A stretch of 64,000 nt of DNA from Sva-07 sp964651825 (GCA_964651825.1 CAZYWK010000002.1:1-64000); one strand, 5' to 3'; positions 50,405 to 59,157 are shown, numbered from the stretch's first letter. A program made the numbers and translations. Notes: generated by a model from the letters alone, not told the origin.

Positions 50405-51310
50405 GTGGCCGGCCTGACCGAACGCTTGCGCGCCGCCCTCGACGCGGTGACCGGTGAAGCGGTCGTCGAGCTGACCGCCGTGCACGGTGGCGACACTGCG
50501 GCGGCGTTCCGGGTCCGGTTCGGATCGGGCCGAGTCGTGTTCGCCAAGACCCACGCCGACCCGCCGGCCGGGTTCTTCACGACCGAGGCGTGGGGCTTGC
50601 GGTGGATGCGGGAGAGCGGCGCGGTCCGCGTGCCCGAGGTCGTCGCGGTGTCCGACGGTGACGCCGTCGGTACCGGTGGCGATGCGGTCCCGGCGTTCCT
50701 CGCCCTGGAGTGGATCGAGGCGGGCCGTGGAAGCCGCGCCAGCGCGCCCGCGGACGCGTATGAGTTCGGCCAGCAGCTCGCCGGGCTGCACGACGCCGGC
50801 GCGCCGTGCTTCGGTCGGGAGGACGGGCGCACGACCGGCAGCCTCGGCCTGCCCAACGACCCGTGCGCGGCGTGGGCCGAGTTCGTGGCGACGCGCCGGT
50901 TCGCCCCCCTTGCTCGCATCGCCCGCGACCGCGGGTCACTCCCGACCGAGGTGATCGACCGCCTGGAATGCCTGGCCGACACGCTCGATCGCTTCGACGA
51001 CGGCGCGCCTCCGGCCCGGCTCCACGGCGACCTGTGGGCGGGGAACCGGCTGATCGACGTCAACGGTGCGAGTTGGCTGATCGACCCCGCGTGCCACGGC
51101 GGCCACGTCGAGTTCGACCTGGCGATGATGCGGCTGTTCGGCGGATTCGGCGCCGAGGTGTTCGACGGGTATCAGTCGATCCGTCCGTTGCGGCCGGGCT
51201 GGGAGTCGAGGGTCGAACTGCACCAGATCGCCCCGCTCGTGGTCCACGCCATCAAGTTCGGCGGCAGCTACGTCGCCGCCGCCACCCGCGCCATCGCCCG
51301 CTACGGCTGA
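50405..51310 (+). CDS. Fructosamine-kinase-family protein
   Basis: The 301-residue kinase has the fructosamine/ketosamine-kinase catalytic loop RLHGDLWAGNRLIDV and LIDPACHGGHVEFDLAMM. Members phosphorylate Amadori products (fructosamine-lysine, ribuloselysine) so that they break down, reversing protein glycation. GTG 50405 was chosen because CACGAT (50393-50398) ends 6 nucleotides upstream; the longer frame overlaps the ECF sigma promoter region. Confidence 0.88.
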   Translation: MAGLTERLRAALDAVTGEAVVELTAVHGGDTAAAFRVRFGSGRVVFAKTHADPPAGFFTTEAWGLRWMRESGAVRVPEVVAVSDGDAVGTGGDAVPAFLALEWIEAGRGSRASAPADAYEFGQQLAGLHDAGAPCFGREDGRTTGSLGLPNDPCAAWAEFVATRRFAPLARIARDRGSLPTEVIDRLECLADTLDRFDDGAPPARLHGDLWAGNRLIDVNGASWLIDPACHGGHVEFDLAMMRLFGGFGAEVFDGYQSIRPLRPGWESRVELHQIAPLVVHAIKFGGSYVAAATRAIARYG

Positions 51311-51400
51311 CGAAGTTCCCGCGCCGGTCGTTCTGAGCGCCAGAGACCGGGAGTCGAAAACGGTGTCGTTCGCAACGGCAGCGACCGTTACGTTCGGTCG

Positions 51401-52255
51401 ATGTCACGGATCACGGTCGAGCAATACGTCGTCGGCGTTCTCGGGTTCTCATTGATCCGAAACTGGTACCGAGACGCCGCCGGCAACGAGGGTCGCGTGC
51501 GCGAGATGCGTGAGGTCCTCGACCACGCGGACCAGTTGCCGTGGAACATGGAACTCGATCCCCAGGAACAGGACCTCAGGCGTGGATATGCGGAGTGGTC
51601 GGCGTCTTACGACGGACCGAACCCTTTGATCACGACCGAAACTGCCGTTGCGCAACCGGTGCTTCGCCGCCTCGCGGCTGACGCCGACAAGGCTCTCGAT
51701 GCGGCCTGCGGAACCGGTCGTCACGCCGCCTTCCTCGATCTGCTCGGATGCGAGGTCGTGGGACTCGACCAGTCTCCTGAAATGCTCGGTGTCGCCAGGG
51801 CGAAGCTTCCCGACGTCCGACTCGAGCTCGGATCACTCGAACACATGCCGTTCGACGACGACGAGTTCGACCTCGCGGTCGTCTCGCTCGCCCTGTGCCA
51901 TCTGAGGGAGCCGGCCGCGGCACTCACCGAACTGGTCCGGGTCGTGCGAGCCGGCGGCAACGTCGTCGTCACCGATCCACATCCAGCGGGAGAGATCGTC
52001 GGTGGACAGGCCTTCTACGGCGGAATCGTCGACGGTCAACCGATGCGTTGGGTTCGCAACCACTACCACTCGGCTTCGACCTGGCTGCAGTCGTTCAACG
52101 CCGCCGGTCTCACCGTCGAGAACTGCGTCGAAGAGCCCTTCAGTGACGACCAGATCGCCAGCTTCCCAGTGTCGATCTTCTATCCCGACGCCGCCCTCGC
52201 CGCGTTGAGCGGTCTCCCGAGCCTCTGGCTGTGGGAGCTCCGGGTGTCCGACTGA
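51401..52255 (+). CDS. Class I SAM-dependent methyltransferase
   Basis: The 284-residue protein has motif I KALDAACGTGRHAAFLDLLG, the acidic end of beta-2 in VVGLDQSPEMLGVA and the post-motif FDLAVVSLALCHLREPAAAL. It belongs to the UbiE/Methyltransf_11-like group; the substrate is unknown. ATG 51401 has TACGTT ending 6 nucleotides upstream. Confidence 0.87.
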   Translation: MSRITVEQYVVGVLGFSLIRNWYRDAAGNEGRVREMREVLDHADQLPWNMELDPQEQDLRRGYAEWSASYDGPNPLITTETAVAQPVLRRLAADADKALDAACGTGRHAAFLDLLGCEVVGLDQSPEMLGVARAKLPDVRLELGSLEHMPFDDDEFDLAVVSLALCHLREPAAALTELVRVVRAGGNVVVTDPHPAGEIVGGQAFYGGIVDGQPMRWVRNHYHSASTWLQSFNAAGLTVENCVEEPFSDDQIASFPVSIFYPDAALAALSGLPSLWLWELRVSD

Positions 52256-52292
52256 GATCCAGACCGCCGGAGAGGCCGGCAAGGATGCGCTC

Positions 52293-52655
52293 TCAGCGAT
52301 CGAACACGACTTCGACCATCGGTGCCTCGTCGACGAGGACGTCGAGCGGCTGCTGCGTGCGATACCACGTGGCGCTCAGGTGTTCGAGGACCGCGCGGCG
52401 AGTCGTCGCATCCTCGACCGGTGTCGCCCGGGCGGTGAGGTCGACATGGCCGTGCCGCTTGAGATCCACGACCAGGTTCGGGTCCGCGGTGAGGTTTGCC
52501 AACCAGTCGCGACGGCCCGGCGTTCCCGTGATGAAGAAGCGACCGTCGACGTCGAGCATCCAGATCTCGATGCGGCGTGGCAGCCCGGTGTGTCGTCCGG
52601 TGGTCGTGATGTCGACGGTCGGATCATCGGCGAGTTCGGTGCGCACCACGTCCAC
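52293..52655 (-). CDS. DUF385 / deazaflavin (F420)-dependent nitroreductase-family protein
   Basis: The 120-residue split-barrel protein has the family pattern TTTGRHTGLPRRIEIWML, FFITGTPGRRDWLANLTADP and the distal ARATPVEDATTRRAVL. Relatives (Ddn type) use coenzyme F420H2 to reduce quinones or nitro compounds, so the host probably makes F420 (family knowledge plus inference). It starts 10 bases after the VOC gene stop and is convergent with the methyltransferase. Confidence 0.82.
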   Translation of the reverse strand: MDVVRTELADDPTVDITTTGRHTGLPRRIEIWMLDVDGRFFITGTPGRRDWLANLTADPNLVVDLKRHGHVDLTARATPVEDATTRRAVLEHLSATWYRTQQPLDVLVDEAPMVEVVFDR

Positions 52656-52665
52656 GTTCGCCGGC

Positions 52666-53001
52666 CTATGAGTCGGTGACGACGCCGACGCGGATCCGAT
52701 TTCCGAACGGGTCGGTCAACGCGACCTCGCGTCCCCACGGCTCGTTCGTCACGGGCTCGTCGAACTCGTCGGCGATGGCGTCGAGGTCGGCGACGTAGAA
52801 GTAGGCCAGCGATCCGGTCGGAGCGTCGCCTGTGTGTTCGGACAGGTGGACGTACACGTCGCCGCGTCGGAGGAACATGTAGATGGGAAAGCCGGGCTCG
52901 AACTGGTGCTCACCGATCACCTCGAAACCGAGTCGCCCGTACCACACCGCGGCCGCCCGTGCGTCGTCGACCCGGAAGATCGGCACCATCGTCTCTGCCA
53001 C
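52666..53001 (-). CDS. VOC-family protein (bleomycin-resistance-like)
   Basis: The 111-residue vicinal-oxygen-chelate protein shows VPIFRVDDARAAAVWYGRLG, MFLRRGDVYVHLSEH and the C-terminal VALTDPFGNRIRVG. Members bind drugs or act on small oxygenated substrates as dimers. It lies in the same leftward run as the DUF385 gene. There is no evidence for a specific antibiotic. Confidence 0.82.
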   Translation of the reverse strand: MAETMVPIFRVDDARAAAVWYGRLGFEVIGEHQFEPGFPIYMFLRRGDVYVHLSEHTGDAPTGSLAYFYVADLDAIADEFDEPVTNEPWGREVALTDPFGNRIRVGVVTDS

Positions 53002-53053
53002 GACCCGATGTTGTCACACACCGCACAAGGCCCGTGCTGGACGCCTGACGAGC

Positions 53054-53428
53054 TCAGGGATCGGTCATGCAGAAGTCGTTTCCTTCCGGATCTCGCATCC
53101 AGGTGTGGCTCTCGAACTGCTCGACGATCGATGCTCCGAGCGCGACGAGTCGAGCTGACTCCGTTGCTCGGTCGAGCGCCTCGACATCGAGGTGGATCGG
53201 TCGCTTCGTCGTCGATCGAACGACGACCTCCTGGAAGCAGATCTCGAGCGTCGGTCCGTCGATGATGACGCACGGATCGGTCGCGGGCGTCCGTCCGATG
53301 GACGCGAGGCGCTCCACCTCTTCCTCGTCGTACGCGCGAATCTCGAAGTCGTCGAGGACGGCCGTCCAGAAGCGGGCAAGTGCGGACGGTTCGCGACTGT
53401 CGACGACGATCTGCTTGAGGCGAGCCAC
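53054..53428 (-). CDS. VOC-family protein (glyoxalase-like)
   Basis: The 124-residue protein has the VOC halves ARLKQIVVDSREPSALARFW and TKRPIHLDVEALDRATES, ending TWMRDPEGNDFCMTD. This is the glyoxalase-like DUF family of actinobacteria, of unknown substrate. GTG 53428 matches the usual family start; the longer frame overlaps the divergent phzF-like gene. Confidence 0.8.
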   Translation of the reverse strand: MARLKQIVVDSREPSALARFWTAVLDDFEIRAYDEEEVERLASIGRTPATDPCVIIDGPTLEICFQEVVVRSTTKRPIHLDVEALDRATESARLVALGASIVEQFESHTWMRDPEGNDFCMTDP

Positions 53429-53476
53429 GCCCAATCTTCGCGGCTTCGACGCCCTGCCACGGTCCACAATGGCGGG

Positions 53477-54322
53477 ATGACGCGACAGCGACGATTCGTG
53501 CAGGTCGATGTGTTCGGCGAGGGGCCACTCCTCGGCAACCCGCTCGCAGTCGTGCTCGACGCCGACGGGATCGACGACGAGACGATGGCAGCGACCGCCC
53601 GCTGGACGAACCTGTCGGAGACGACCTTCGTCCTGCCACCGACGAGCGAAGGCGCCGACTACCGAGTCCGGATCTGGACACCGTTCGGCGAGCTCCCGTT
53701 CGCCGGGCACCCGACGCTCGGCACGTGTTGGGCGTGGCGTTCCAACGGTGGCGTCTCCACGCAGCCGGGCATGACCGTTCAGCAGTGCGGTGCCGGCTTG
53801 ATCGAGGTGCGCGGCGACAGCCAGCGGCTCGCCTTCGCCGCACCGCCGCTGATCCGCAGCGGGCCGGTCGAGCCGACTGTCGTGGCCGACGTGGTCGACG
53901 CGCTGCAGCTCGACCCGTCCGACGTCGATGATTCGCAGTGGGTCGACAACGGCCCCGGCTGGATGGCCCTGTTCCTGCGTTCCGCCGACGCCGTCCGCGC
54001 GGCGCGCCCGCGGCGCCTGCCGACCAAGGTGGGCCTGGTCGGTCTCGTCGGCCGCGAGCCGACGGGAGGCACTGCCGACGTCGAGGTGCGGGCGTTCTTC
54101 CCGCGAGACGGTCTGCCCGCCGAGGATCCCGTCACCGGCAGCCTCAACGCGTCGCTCGGTCAGTGGCTCATCGGCTCGGGCCGCCTCGATTCACCGTACG
54201 TCGCCAGCCAGGGATCGTGCCTCGGCCGGGCCGGGCGAGTGCACGTGAGCCAGGACGACGACGGCCAGGTGTGGGTCGCGGGCGACGTCCACACGTTGAT
54301 CGACGGCACGATCGAGGTGTAG
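53477..54322 (+). CDS. PhzF-family epimerase/isomerase
   Basis: The 281-residue protein has two similar halves with the catalytic Glu in TNLSETTFVLPP, the segment ELPFAGHPTLGTCW and the second-half EDPVTGSLNASLGQWL. PhzF isomerises dihydro-hydroxyanthranilate in phenazine synthesis, but most homologues act elsewhere; no other phenazine genes occur here. ATG 53477 lies 6 nucleotides after CACAAT (53465-53470). Confidence 0.9.
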   Translation: MTRQRRFVQVDVFGEGPLLGNPLAVVLDADGIDDETMAATARWTNLSETTFVLPPTSEGADYRVRIWTPFGELPFAGHPTLGTCWAWRSNGGVSTQPGMTVQQCGAGLIEVRGDSQRLAFAAPPLIRSGPVEPTVVADVVDALQLDPSDVDDSQWVDNGPGWMALFLRSADAVRAARPRRLPTKVGLVGLVGREPTGGTADVEVRAFFPRDGLPAEDPVTGSLNASLGQWLIGSGRLDSPYVASQGSCLGRAGRVHVSQDDDGQVWVAGDVHTLIDGTIEV

Positions 54323-54394
54323 GCGACCGAACGACGTCACAGCGCCGCCCAACACACTTGCTCCCTATTCGTCCCTATTGCTAGACATGTGAGG

Positions 54395-55462
54395 ATGAAT
54401 GAGGAACAGAGGTTGACTCGGTATCCGCTCGACGTCGTGCCCGAAGCCCATCGCGAATCCGTTCGGAGCGCCCTGCTGAACGCGGCGGACGGCCGCGCCG
54501 TCGTCTCGCTCACTCCGGTGAGCGGCGGTGCGTCGGGGGCCCTCGTCCATCGCGTCGACCTCGACGGGGCGCGGAGCCTGCTCCTCCGGATCGAGACGGC
54601 GCGCGACCCGTTCCGGAACCCACACCGCAGCTACGTGTGCCTGCGCACCGCGGCGGAGGCAGGCATCGCGCCAGCGGTGCACGTGGCCGATCCGGACGCC
54701 GGAATCGTGGTGATGGACTTCGTCCATCAGCGACCGATCACCGAGCATCCCGGTGGCGCAATCGGCGTCGTGCGCGAGCTCGGTGCCCGGCTGGCGCAGT
54801 TGCAGGCGACGGCCACGTTTCCCGCGCTGCTCGACGATTTCGCCGGGCTCCTGGGCCAGATGCTGGCGATGATCGACGGCGCCGGCGTCTTTGCGCCGGG
54901 CGTGCTGTCACCGGTCCACGACAACCTCGATCGCATCGTCGAGGCCTACCCGTGGGGGAGCGACGCCCAGGTGTCCAGTCACAACGACGTCAATCCCTTC
55001 AATGTGCTGTTCGACGGGGAACGGCTCTGGCTGATCGATTGGGAGCTGGCGTTCTGCAACGACCCCTTCGCCGACGTCGCGAGCGTCGCCAACAACTTCA
55101 CCGAGCCGGACCTGGACGCGGCGTCACCCGCGGCCCGAGCCGTCGAGGACGCGCTGCTCGAGGCGTGGCTCGGGCGTCCGCCGGATCGCCCCATGCGCAG
55201 TCGCTTCGCGGTCATGCGACACCTGAACCGCTTGTTCTACGCGTGCCTGATGATGAGTACCTCGATCGGGCAACACCCGCCCGAGACGGACCTCGACGCG
55301 CTCAGCCCGGACGCCTTTCGGGCCGAGCTGGAGTCGGGCCGGCTCGCCCTCGGCTCACCGCTCCTGTTGCACACGATGGGCAAGATGCAACTCGCCGGCT
55401 TCCTCGCCGGAGTGGGCGCCGCGGACTTCGACGAGACGCTGCGGCTGGCCGGGTCCGGCTGA
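54395..55462 (+). CDS. APH/choline-kinase-fold phosphotransferase
   Basis: The 355-residue protein has a P-loop-like VSGGASGALVHRVDLDG, the catalytic loop VSSHNDVNPFNVLFDG (HND in place of HGD) and the metal-binding LIDWELAFCNDPFADVA. It phosphorylates a hydroxyl of an unknown small molecule. The His-Asn-Asp loop is as in choline/ethanolamine kinases. ATG 54395 has TAGACA ending 7 nucleotides upstream; a GTG at 54389 is within the spacer. Confidence 0.85.
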   Translation: MNEEQRLTRYPLDVVPEAHRESVRSALLNAADGRAVVSLTPVSGGASGALVHRVDLDGARSLLLRIETARDPFRNPHRSYVCLRTAAEAGIAPAVHVADPDAGIVVMDFVHQRPITEHPGGAIGVVRELGARLAQLQATATFPALLDDFAGLLGQMLAMIDGAGVFAPGVLSPVHDNLDRIVEAYPWGSDAQVSSHNDVNPFNVLFDGERLWLIDWELAFCNDPFADVASVANNFTEPDLDAASPAARAVEDALLEAWLGRPPDRPMRSRFAVMRHLNRLFYACLMMSTSIGQHPPETDLDALSPDAFRAELESGRLALGSPLLLHTMGKMQLAGFLAGVGAADFDETLRLAGSG

Positions 55463-55484
55463 CCGGGCCCGTATGGTTCGTCCC

Positions 55485-55943
55485 GTGGCGACCTCCGCGA
55501 CCAGGCTCTCGCAGGGCGAGCTGTGCACCGTCGACACCGCCGCCGCGCACCTCCAGGTGCACCGCAAGACCGTGCTGCGGTACATCCGCGATGGCCGGCT
55601 GCCGGCGACCAGGATCGGCAAGGCGTACCGGATTCGCCGTGCCGATCTGGACGCGTTCGCCGGCGTTCCGGGCGGTGCCGACGCGGTGAGCGTCGCCGAG
55701 GCCGCCCGCGTGACGAGCATCGTCGACGTGCCGGGCGTCGGCCCGACGCTCGCCAGCAAGCTCGCCGGTGCCGTGACGAACTCCCTGCACAGCAACCGAG
55801 AGCAGCGGGGCGATGTGCACGCCGAAGTGGTCTACGACCCCGAGCAGGCGCAGGTGAAGATCGTCGTCATCGGCACGGTCGCCGACACTCACAGCCTGCT
55901 CGGCCTTCTTCAGGTCTGGCTGGAGCAGCTCACCGCGTCGTAG
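55485..55943 (+). CDS. Excisionase/MerR-type HTH DNA-binding protein
   Basis: The 152-residue protein has an excisionase-type winged HTH, VDTAAAHLQVHRKTVLRYIR followed by GRLPATRIGKAYRIRRADLD (residues 18-58). The C-terminal 80 residues form a small beta-alpha domain of no recognised family (VVYDPEQAQVKIVVIGTVAD). No phage or plasmid genes are adjacent, so it is probably a chromosomal regulator. GTG 55485 has TATGGT ending 7 nucleotides upstream. Confidence 0.8.
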   Translation: MATSATRLSQGELCTVDTAAAHLQVHRKTVLRYIRDGRLPATRIGKAYRIRRADLDAFAGVPGGADAVSVAEAARVTSIVDVPGVGPTLASKLAGAVTNSLHSNREQRGDVHAEVVYDPEQAQVKIVVIGTVADTHSLLGLLQVWLEQLTAS

Positions 55944-55984
55944 GAGCGCCTACGTCACGACGTCGAGGCAGCTGTGCGCTCACC

Positions 55985-56446
55985 TCACGACACGGAGTCG
56001 AGAGCCGGGTCGGGTTCGGGCAGCGGCTCGCCGGTCTCGAGCAGCGACTTGAGGCTGTCGAGGATCCACACCCATCCGTAGCGCACGCTGTCCCAGGTGA
56101 TGGGACTGCGGTCGAGGTTGCCGTGCACGACGTCGAGTTGTGTCATCCCGTTGCCGGCGTCGGTGAGCAGCCACTCCAACCGCGACGGCGGCTCCTCGGA
56201 GGTGGCGGGGTCGTACATCACCCGCCAGGTCATCACGAGCCGGTGCGGCGGTTCGGCGACCTCGATCTCACCGACGACGGCGTCGGAGTCGGCATCCATC
56301 ACGTACCGGTAGCGCGAACCGGGTTCGAGTGTCGACTCGAACGCCGTGCGGTGGAAGTACCGGCGCGTGAAGCTGGGGTCGGTGATGCCCTGCCAGACCT
56401 CGGGCGGTGTGGCGCGGATGTAGATGCGGTAGCGGTGCGGCGTCAT
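55985..56446 (-). CDS. SRPBCC / AHSA1-type protein
   Basis: The 153-residue protein has the AHSA1 START-like fold: HRYRIYIRATPPEVWQGITD, FHRTAFESTLEPGSRYRY and the C-terminal GWVWILDSLKSLLETGEP. ATG 56446 overlaps the ArsR stop (ATGA), the usual arrangement in which an ArsR regulator is paired with an AHSA1 ligand-binding protein. Ligand unknown. Confidence 0.88.
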   Translation of the reverse strand: MTPHRYRIYIRATPPEVWQGITDPSFTRRYFHRTAFESTLEPGSRYRYVMDADSDAVVGEIEVAEPPHRLVMTWRVMYDPATSEEPPSRLEWLLTDAGNGMTQLDVVHGNLDRSPITWDSVRYGWVWILDSLKSLLETGEPLPEPDPALDSVS

Positions 56447-56832
56447 GGCATGGTCCTGTCGGCGGTGCGGTCGGGGAGACGGTCGGGATCGGTGGCTTCG
56501 AGGTCGCGCTGGAGGCCGAGCATCGCGCCGGTGACCGGCAGTGAGTACTTGTGCAGCCAGCGGGCGGCGACGGCATGGAGGGGGACCGGGTTCAGGTGGT
56601 GGTTCGTCACGCGACCGGTCTTGTGGGTCGTGAGGAGGCCGGCGTCGACGAGCACGCGCACGTGCTTCATCACGCCGAACCGGGTCATGTCGCTGCCGGT
56701 CGCCGAGGCGACGTGATCGCACAGTGCGGTCAGGCTCTGGCCGTCGTCGGCGAACAGCGCGTCGAGGATCGCCCGGCGTGTCGGATCGGCCAGCGCCTTG
56801 AACACGAGATCGTCGCCGGTGCGGTCGCCCAC
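56443..56832 (-). CDS. ArsR-family transcriptional regulator
   Basis: The 129-residue winged-helix protein reads VFKALADPTRRAILDALFAD, then a recognition region MTRFGVMKHVRVLVDAGLLT and the wing HKTGRVTNHHLNPVPL. It lacks the metal-binding Cys motif (ELCVCDL) of arsenic sensors, so it senses something else or works with the coupled AHSA1 protein. GTG 56832 has TATTGT ending 7 nucleotides upstream. Confidence 0.9.
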   Translation of the reverse strand: MGDRTGDDLVFKALADPTRRAILDALFADDGQSLTALCDHVASATGSDMTRFGVMKHVRVLVDAGLLTTHKTGRVTNHHLNPVPLHAVAARWLHKYSLPVTGAMLGLQRDLEATDPDRLPDRTADRTMP

Positions 56833-56834
56833 CT

Positions 56835-56851
56835 GTCACACAATACGTGAC
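56835..56851. promoter_or_regulatory. ArsR promoter and overlapping inverted repeat
   Basis: GTCAC (56835-56839) and GTGAC (56847-56851) form an inverted repeat with a 7-base centre that contains the leftward -10 TATTGT (56845-56840). A repressor bound here would block the arsR promoter directly. Confidence 0.5.
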
Positions 56852-56925
56852 CAATAAGTTACCTGTCAAGATGCGACGGGCCACGACGTGACGGGTTGGT
56901 CCGCACGGGGCGGCGCAGGGATGAA

Positions 56926-57426
56926 TCAGCCGATCCAGTATCGGCGCAGTCGAACCCCGTCGACGTCGACGGTGTTCTCGAGCAGCCCACCGTTGGTCTC
57001 GATCGCCTTCGCCGAGCCGACGTTGTCCTCGTCACAGGTCACCAGTACTTCCTGCACACCGCCCGCGCGTGCCACCACCAGGCTCTGCCGCAGGATCTCC
57101 GTGGCATAGCCCCGACGGCGATGGCCGGGGCGGACGGCGTAACCGACGTGCCCGCCCTCGCTCAGCAGGAACTCGTTGAGCTCGAAGCGGATCGACGACC
57201 GCCCGACCACCTCGCCACCGACCTCGGCCAGCAACCAGCTCGACTCGACCCAGTCGTCGTCGAGCGAACGACCGTGCCGGTGGTCCTCGACCATCTGCAC
57301 GAACTCCTCGAACGATTGGCCGTGCCGCAAGAAGGCGAACACGAAGTCCTCCGCTGCGAGCTCGCGCTGGCACGCCATCACCTCCGCCTCGTCGCTGATG
57401 CGGGGCGGTCGCAGGCGCAGCATCAT
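56926..57426 (-). CDS. GNAT-family N-acetyltransferase
   Basis: This 166-residue protein has the acetyl-CoA-binding signature GYAVRPGHRRRGYATEILRQ and the C-terminal VTCDEDNVGSAKAIETNGG, resembling ribosomal-protein or small-molecule acetyltransferases. The frame extends upstream to 57534, but that would overlap the divergent methyltransferase start and adds an atypical acidic tail, so the double ATG at 57426 is chosen. Confidence 0.85.
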   Translation of the reverse strand: MMLRLRPPRISDEAEVMACQRELAAEDFVFAFLRHGQSFEEFVQMVEDHRHGRSLDDDWVESSWLLAEVGGEVVGRSSIRFELNEFLLSEGGHVGYAVRPGHRRRGYATEILRQSLVVARAGGVQEVLVTCDEDNVGSAKAIETNGGLLENTVDVDGVRLRRYWIG

Positions 57427-57526
57427 CTCGTCATCATCGTCCTCACCCCCCGCCTTCGGGCAAGCGCGAAACGGATGCTCTCGTGCGGTCTCGTAATCCA
57501 GTCGCTCTCCGGCGGTCGGTGCGGAC

Positions 57527-58270
57527 ATGCTCAACGTGATGGGGATCGTCGCCTGGGGTGAAGACGTCGCGGCCGCCTACGACACGACGTCGGCGGCGAT
57601 GTTCGCGGTCGACGTACTGGAGCCGGCGGTCGACCGGCTCGCCGACCTGGCACAGGGTGGCCCGGCCCTCGAGTTCGCGATCGGAACAGGTCGCGTCGCG
57701 TTGCCGCTGACCCAGCGGGGCATCGAGGTGCACGGCATCGAACTGTCGGTGCCCATGGTCGAGCAGCTCCGGCGCAAGCCCGGCGGTGAGACGTTACCGG
57801 TGACGATCGGCGACATGTCCTCGACCATCGTCGCCGGGAAGTTCCGCCTCGTGTACCTCGTGTGGAACACGATCATGAACGTCACGACCCAGCAGGAACA
57901 GGTCGACGTCTTCCGCAACGCGGCGGCGCACCTCGTGCCTGGTGGTCGCTTCGTGGTCGAGGTGATCGTCCCGCAACTCCGACGGGTTCCCCCGGGTGAG
58001 ACCGCCCTGGTCTTCATCAACGAACCCGACCACGTCGGCGTCGAGACCTTCGACGACCTCGTCGGGCAGATCGCGTGGTCGCATCACTGGATGTCCGTCG
58101 AGGGCCGCCTCGTCCATCATGCGGCGCCGTACCGCTACGTCTGGCCCTCCGAGCTCGACCTCATGGGTCAGCTCGCCGGCTTCGGGCTGGAGCACCGCTG
58201 GTCGGGCTGGGATCGCGGTGCATTCACCTCGGAGAGTGACCACCAGGTCGCGGTGTTCCGGCTCGCCTGA
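57527..58270 (+). CDS. Class I SAM-dependent methyltransferase
   Basis: The 247-residue protein shows motif I ALEFAIGTGRVALPLTQRG and the following EVHGIELSVPMVEQL, with FRLVYLVWNTIMNVTTQQEQ as the post-I segment. This group (often near GNAT genes in actinobacteria) has no defined substrate. ATG 57539 is an alternative start. It is divergent from the GNAT gene. Confidence 0.85.
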   Translation: MLNVMGIVAWGEDVAAAYDTTSAAMFAVDVLEPAVDRLADLAQGGPALEFAIGTGRVALPLTQRGIEVHGIELSVPMVEQLRRKPGGETLPVTIGDMSSTIVAGKFRLVYLVWNTIMNVTTQQEQVDVFRNAAAHLVPGGRFVVEVIVPQLRRVPPGETALVFINEPDHVGVETFDDLVGQIAWSHHWMSVEGRLVHHAAPYRYVWPSELDLMGQLAGFGLEHRWSGWDRGAFTSESDHQVAVFRLA

Positions 58271-58300
58271 GCGCTGACGCCGGGCTCACCCGCGCTTCGG

Positions 58301-59023
58301 TCACACGGCGGCGAGCATCAGCGAGATCGAGAAGCCGACGGCGACGAGTGAGCCGGTGAACACGCCCTCCACCTCGAACGCCTCGGGCAGCAGCGTGTCG
58401 GCAACCATCGCCAGCAGGGCGCCGGCAGCGAACGCCTCGACGAGCGCGCCGGTGCGCCCGCCGGACGGGTCGAGCAGGATGTAGCCCAGCGCGGCCGCGA
58501 TCGCCGACGCGGCGATCACGACGAGCCACATCTTCACCACCCGGACGCGGGCCCATCCCGCCACCCGGAGGCCGGCCGACGACGACATGCCCTCCGGCAG
58601 GTTGCTGAGGATGATGCCGGCGAGCAGGGCGATGCTCACCTGACCTTGCAGCACGGTGAGACCGAGCACGAACGACTCCGGGATGCCGTCGAGCACCGAG
58701 CCGAACACGATCGCCAGGCCCGACCCGCTCTCCTGTGCGCCGGCGGAGTCCTTGCGGTCGCCGCCGCCGGACCGGGCGATCCACCAGTTCCCCGCGGTGA
58801 ACGTGAGCGCGCCGACGAGCGTCAGCAGTCCGACGAGGGCGACGTCGGCGTGGAGGATCGCGTCGTCGATGAGCTCGAAGGCCACCGAGCCGATCAGCAC
58901 TCCGGTGCCGAGCGCCATGATGATCGCCAGCACCTGCCGGCTCGGCGTGGTGACGTAGGCGATCAGCGCCCCGACGAGCAGAGCACTCGCGCCGAGTGCG
59001 CCCCAGCCGAAGGCAGCAAACAC
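58301..59023 (-). CDS. ZIP-family divalent metal transporter
   Basis: The 240-residue membrane protein has about eight hydrophobic segments. The ZIP metal-site helices are visible as SVLDGIPESFVLGLTVLQG and GIILSNLPEGMSSSAGLR, with the H/N-x-x-P-E pattern, here D-G-I-P-E and N-L-P-E. A hydrophilic loop (residues about 80-95) lacks the usual His-rich stretch. It imports zinc or a related metal. GTG 59023 has TACGAT ending 6 nucleotides upstream. Confidence 0.83.
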   Translation of the reverse strand: MFAAFGWGALGASALLVGALIAYVTTPSRQVLAIIMALGTGVLIGSVAFELIDDAILHADVALVGLLTLVGALTFTAGNWWIARSGGGDRKDSAGAQESGSGLAIVFGSVLDGIPESFVLGLTVLQGQVSIALLAGIILSNLPEGMSSSAGLRVAGWARVRVVKMWLVVIAASAIAAALGYILLDPSGGRTGALVEAFAAGALLAMVADTLLPEAFEVEGVFTGSLVAVGFSISLMLAAV

Positions 59024-59046
59024 CCGGCGATCGTACGCGCTCGCAG

Positions 59047-59099
59047 CGTTTGCGTCGGGATTCGAGCACACCTGCCGGTGCCCAATCCCGACGCAAACG
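59047..59099. terminator. Strong hairpin downstream of the papain-fold gene
   Basis: CGTTTGCGTCGGGATT (59047-59062) and its exact complement AATCCCGACGCAAACG (59084-59099) form a 16-base-pair stem with a 21-base loop. It lies between the stop of the papain-fold gene (59167) and the start of the ZIP gene (59023), on the same strand. No T tract follows. Confidence 0.55.
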
Positions 59100-59109
59100 A
59101 TGGTTGGAA

Positions 59110-59157
59110 GGGTCCGGCCGGCCGGCCGGCCGGGTGGGGTGGGGTGGGGTGGAGGCC
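59110..59157. repeat. Low-complexity GGCC and GTGGG tracts
   Basis: About four GGCC units run into about three GTGGG units just downstream of the papain-fold gene's stop. This is simple sequence, possibly variable in length, and could cause assembly trouble near gap 2. Confidence 0.5.

Noticed and set aside
52666..53001. Bleomycin-resistance gene
   Set aside because: The VOC fold is shared by many non-resistance proteins; there is no drug-specific evidence.
53477..54322. Phenazine biosynthesis gene
   Set aside because: The protein is of the PhzF family, but no other phz genes are present; most PhzF relatives are not phenazine enzymes.
55485..55943. Excisionase from an integrated element
   Set aside because: The HTH is excisionase-like, but no integrase, attachment site or phage gene is near, and the gene has a chromosomal-type promoter.
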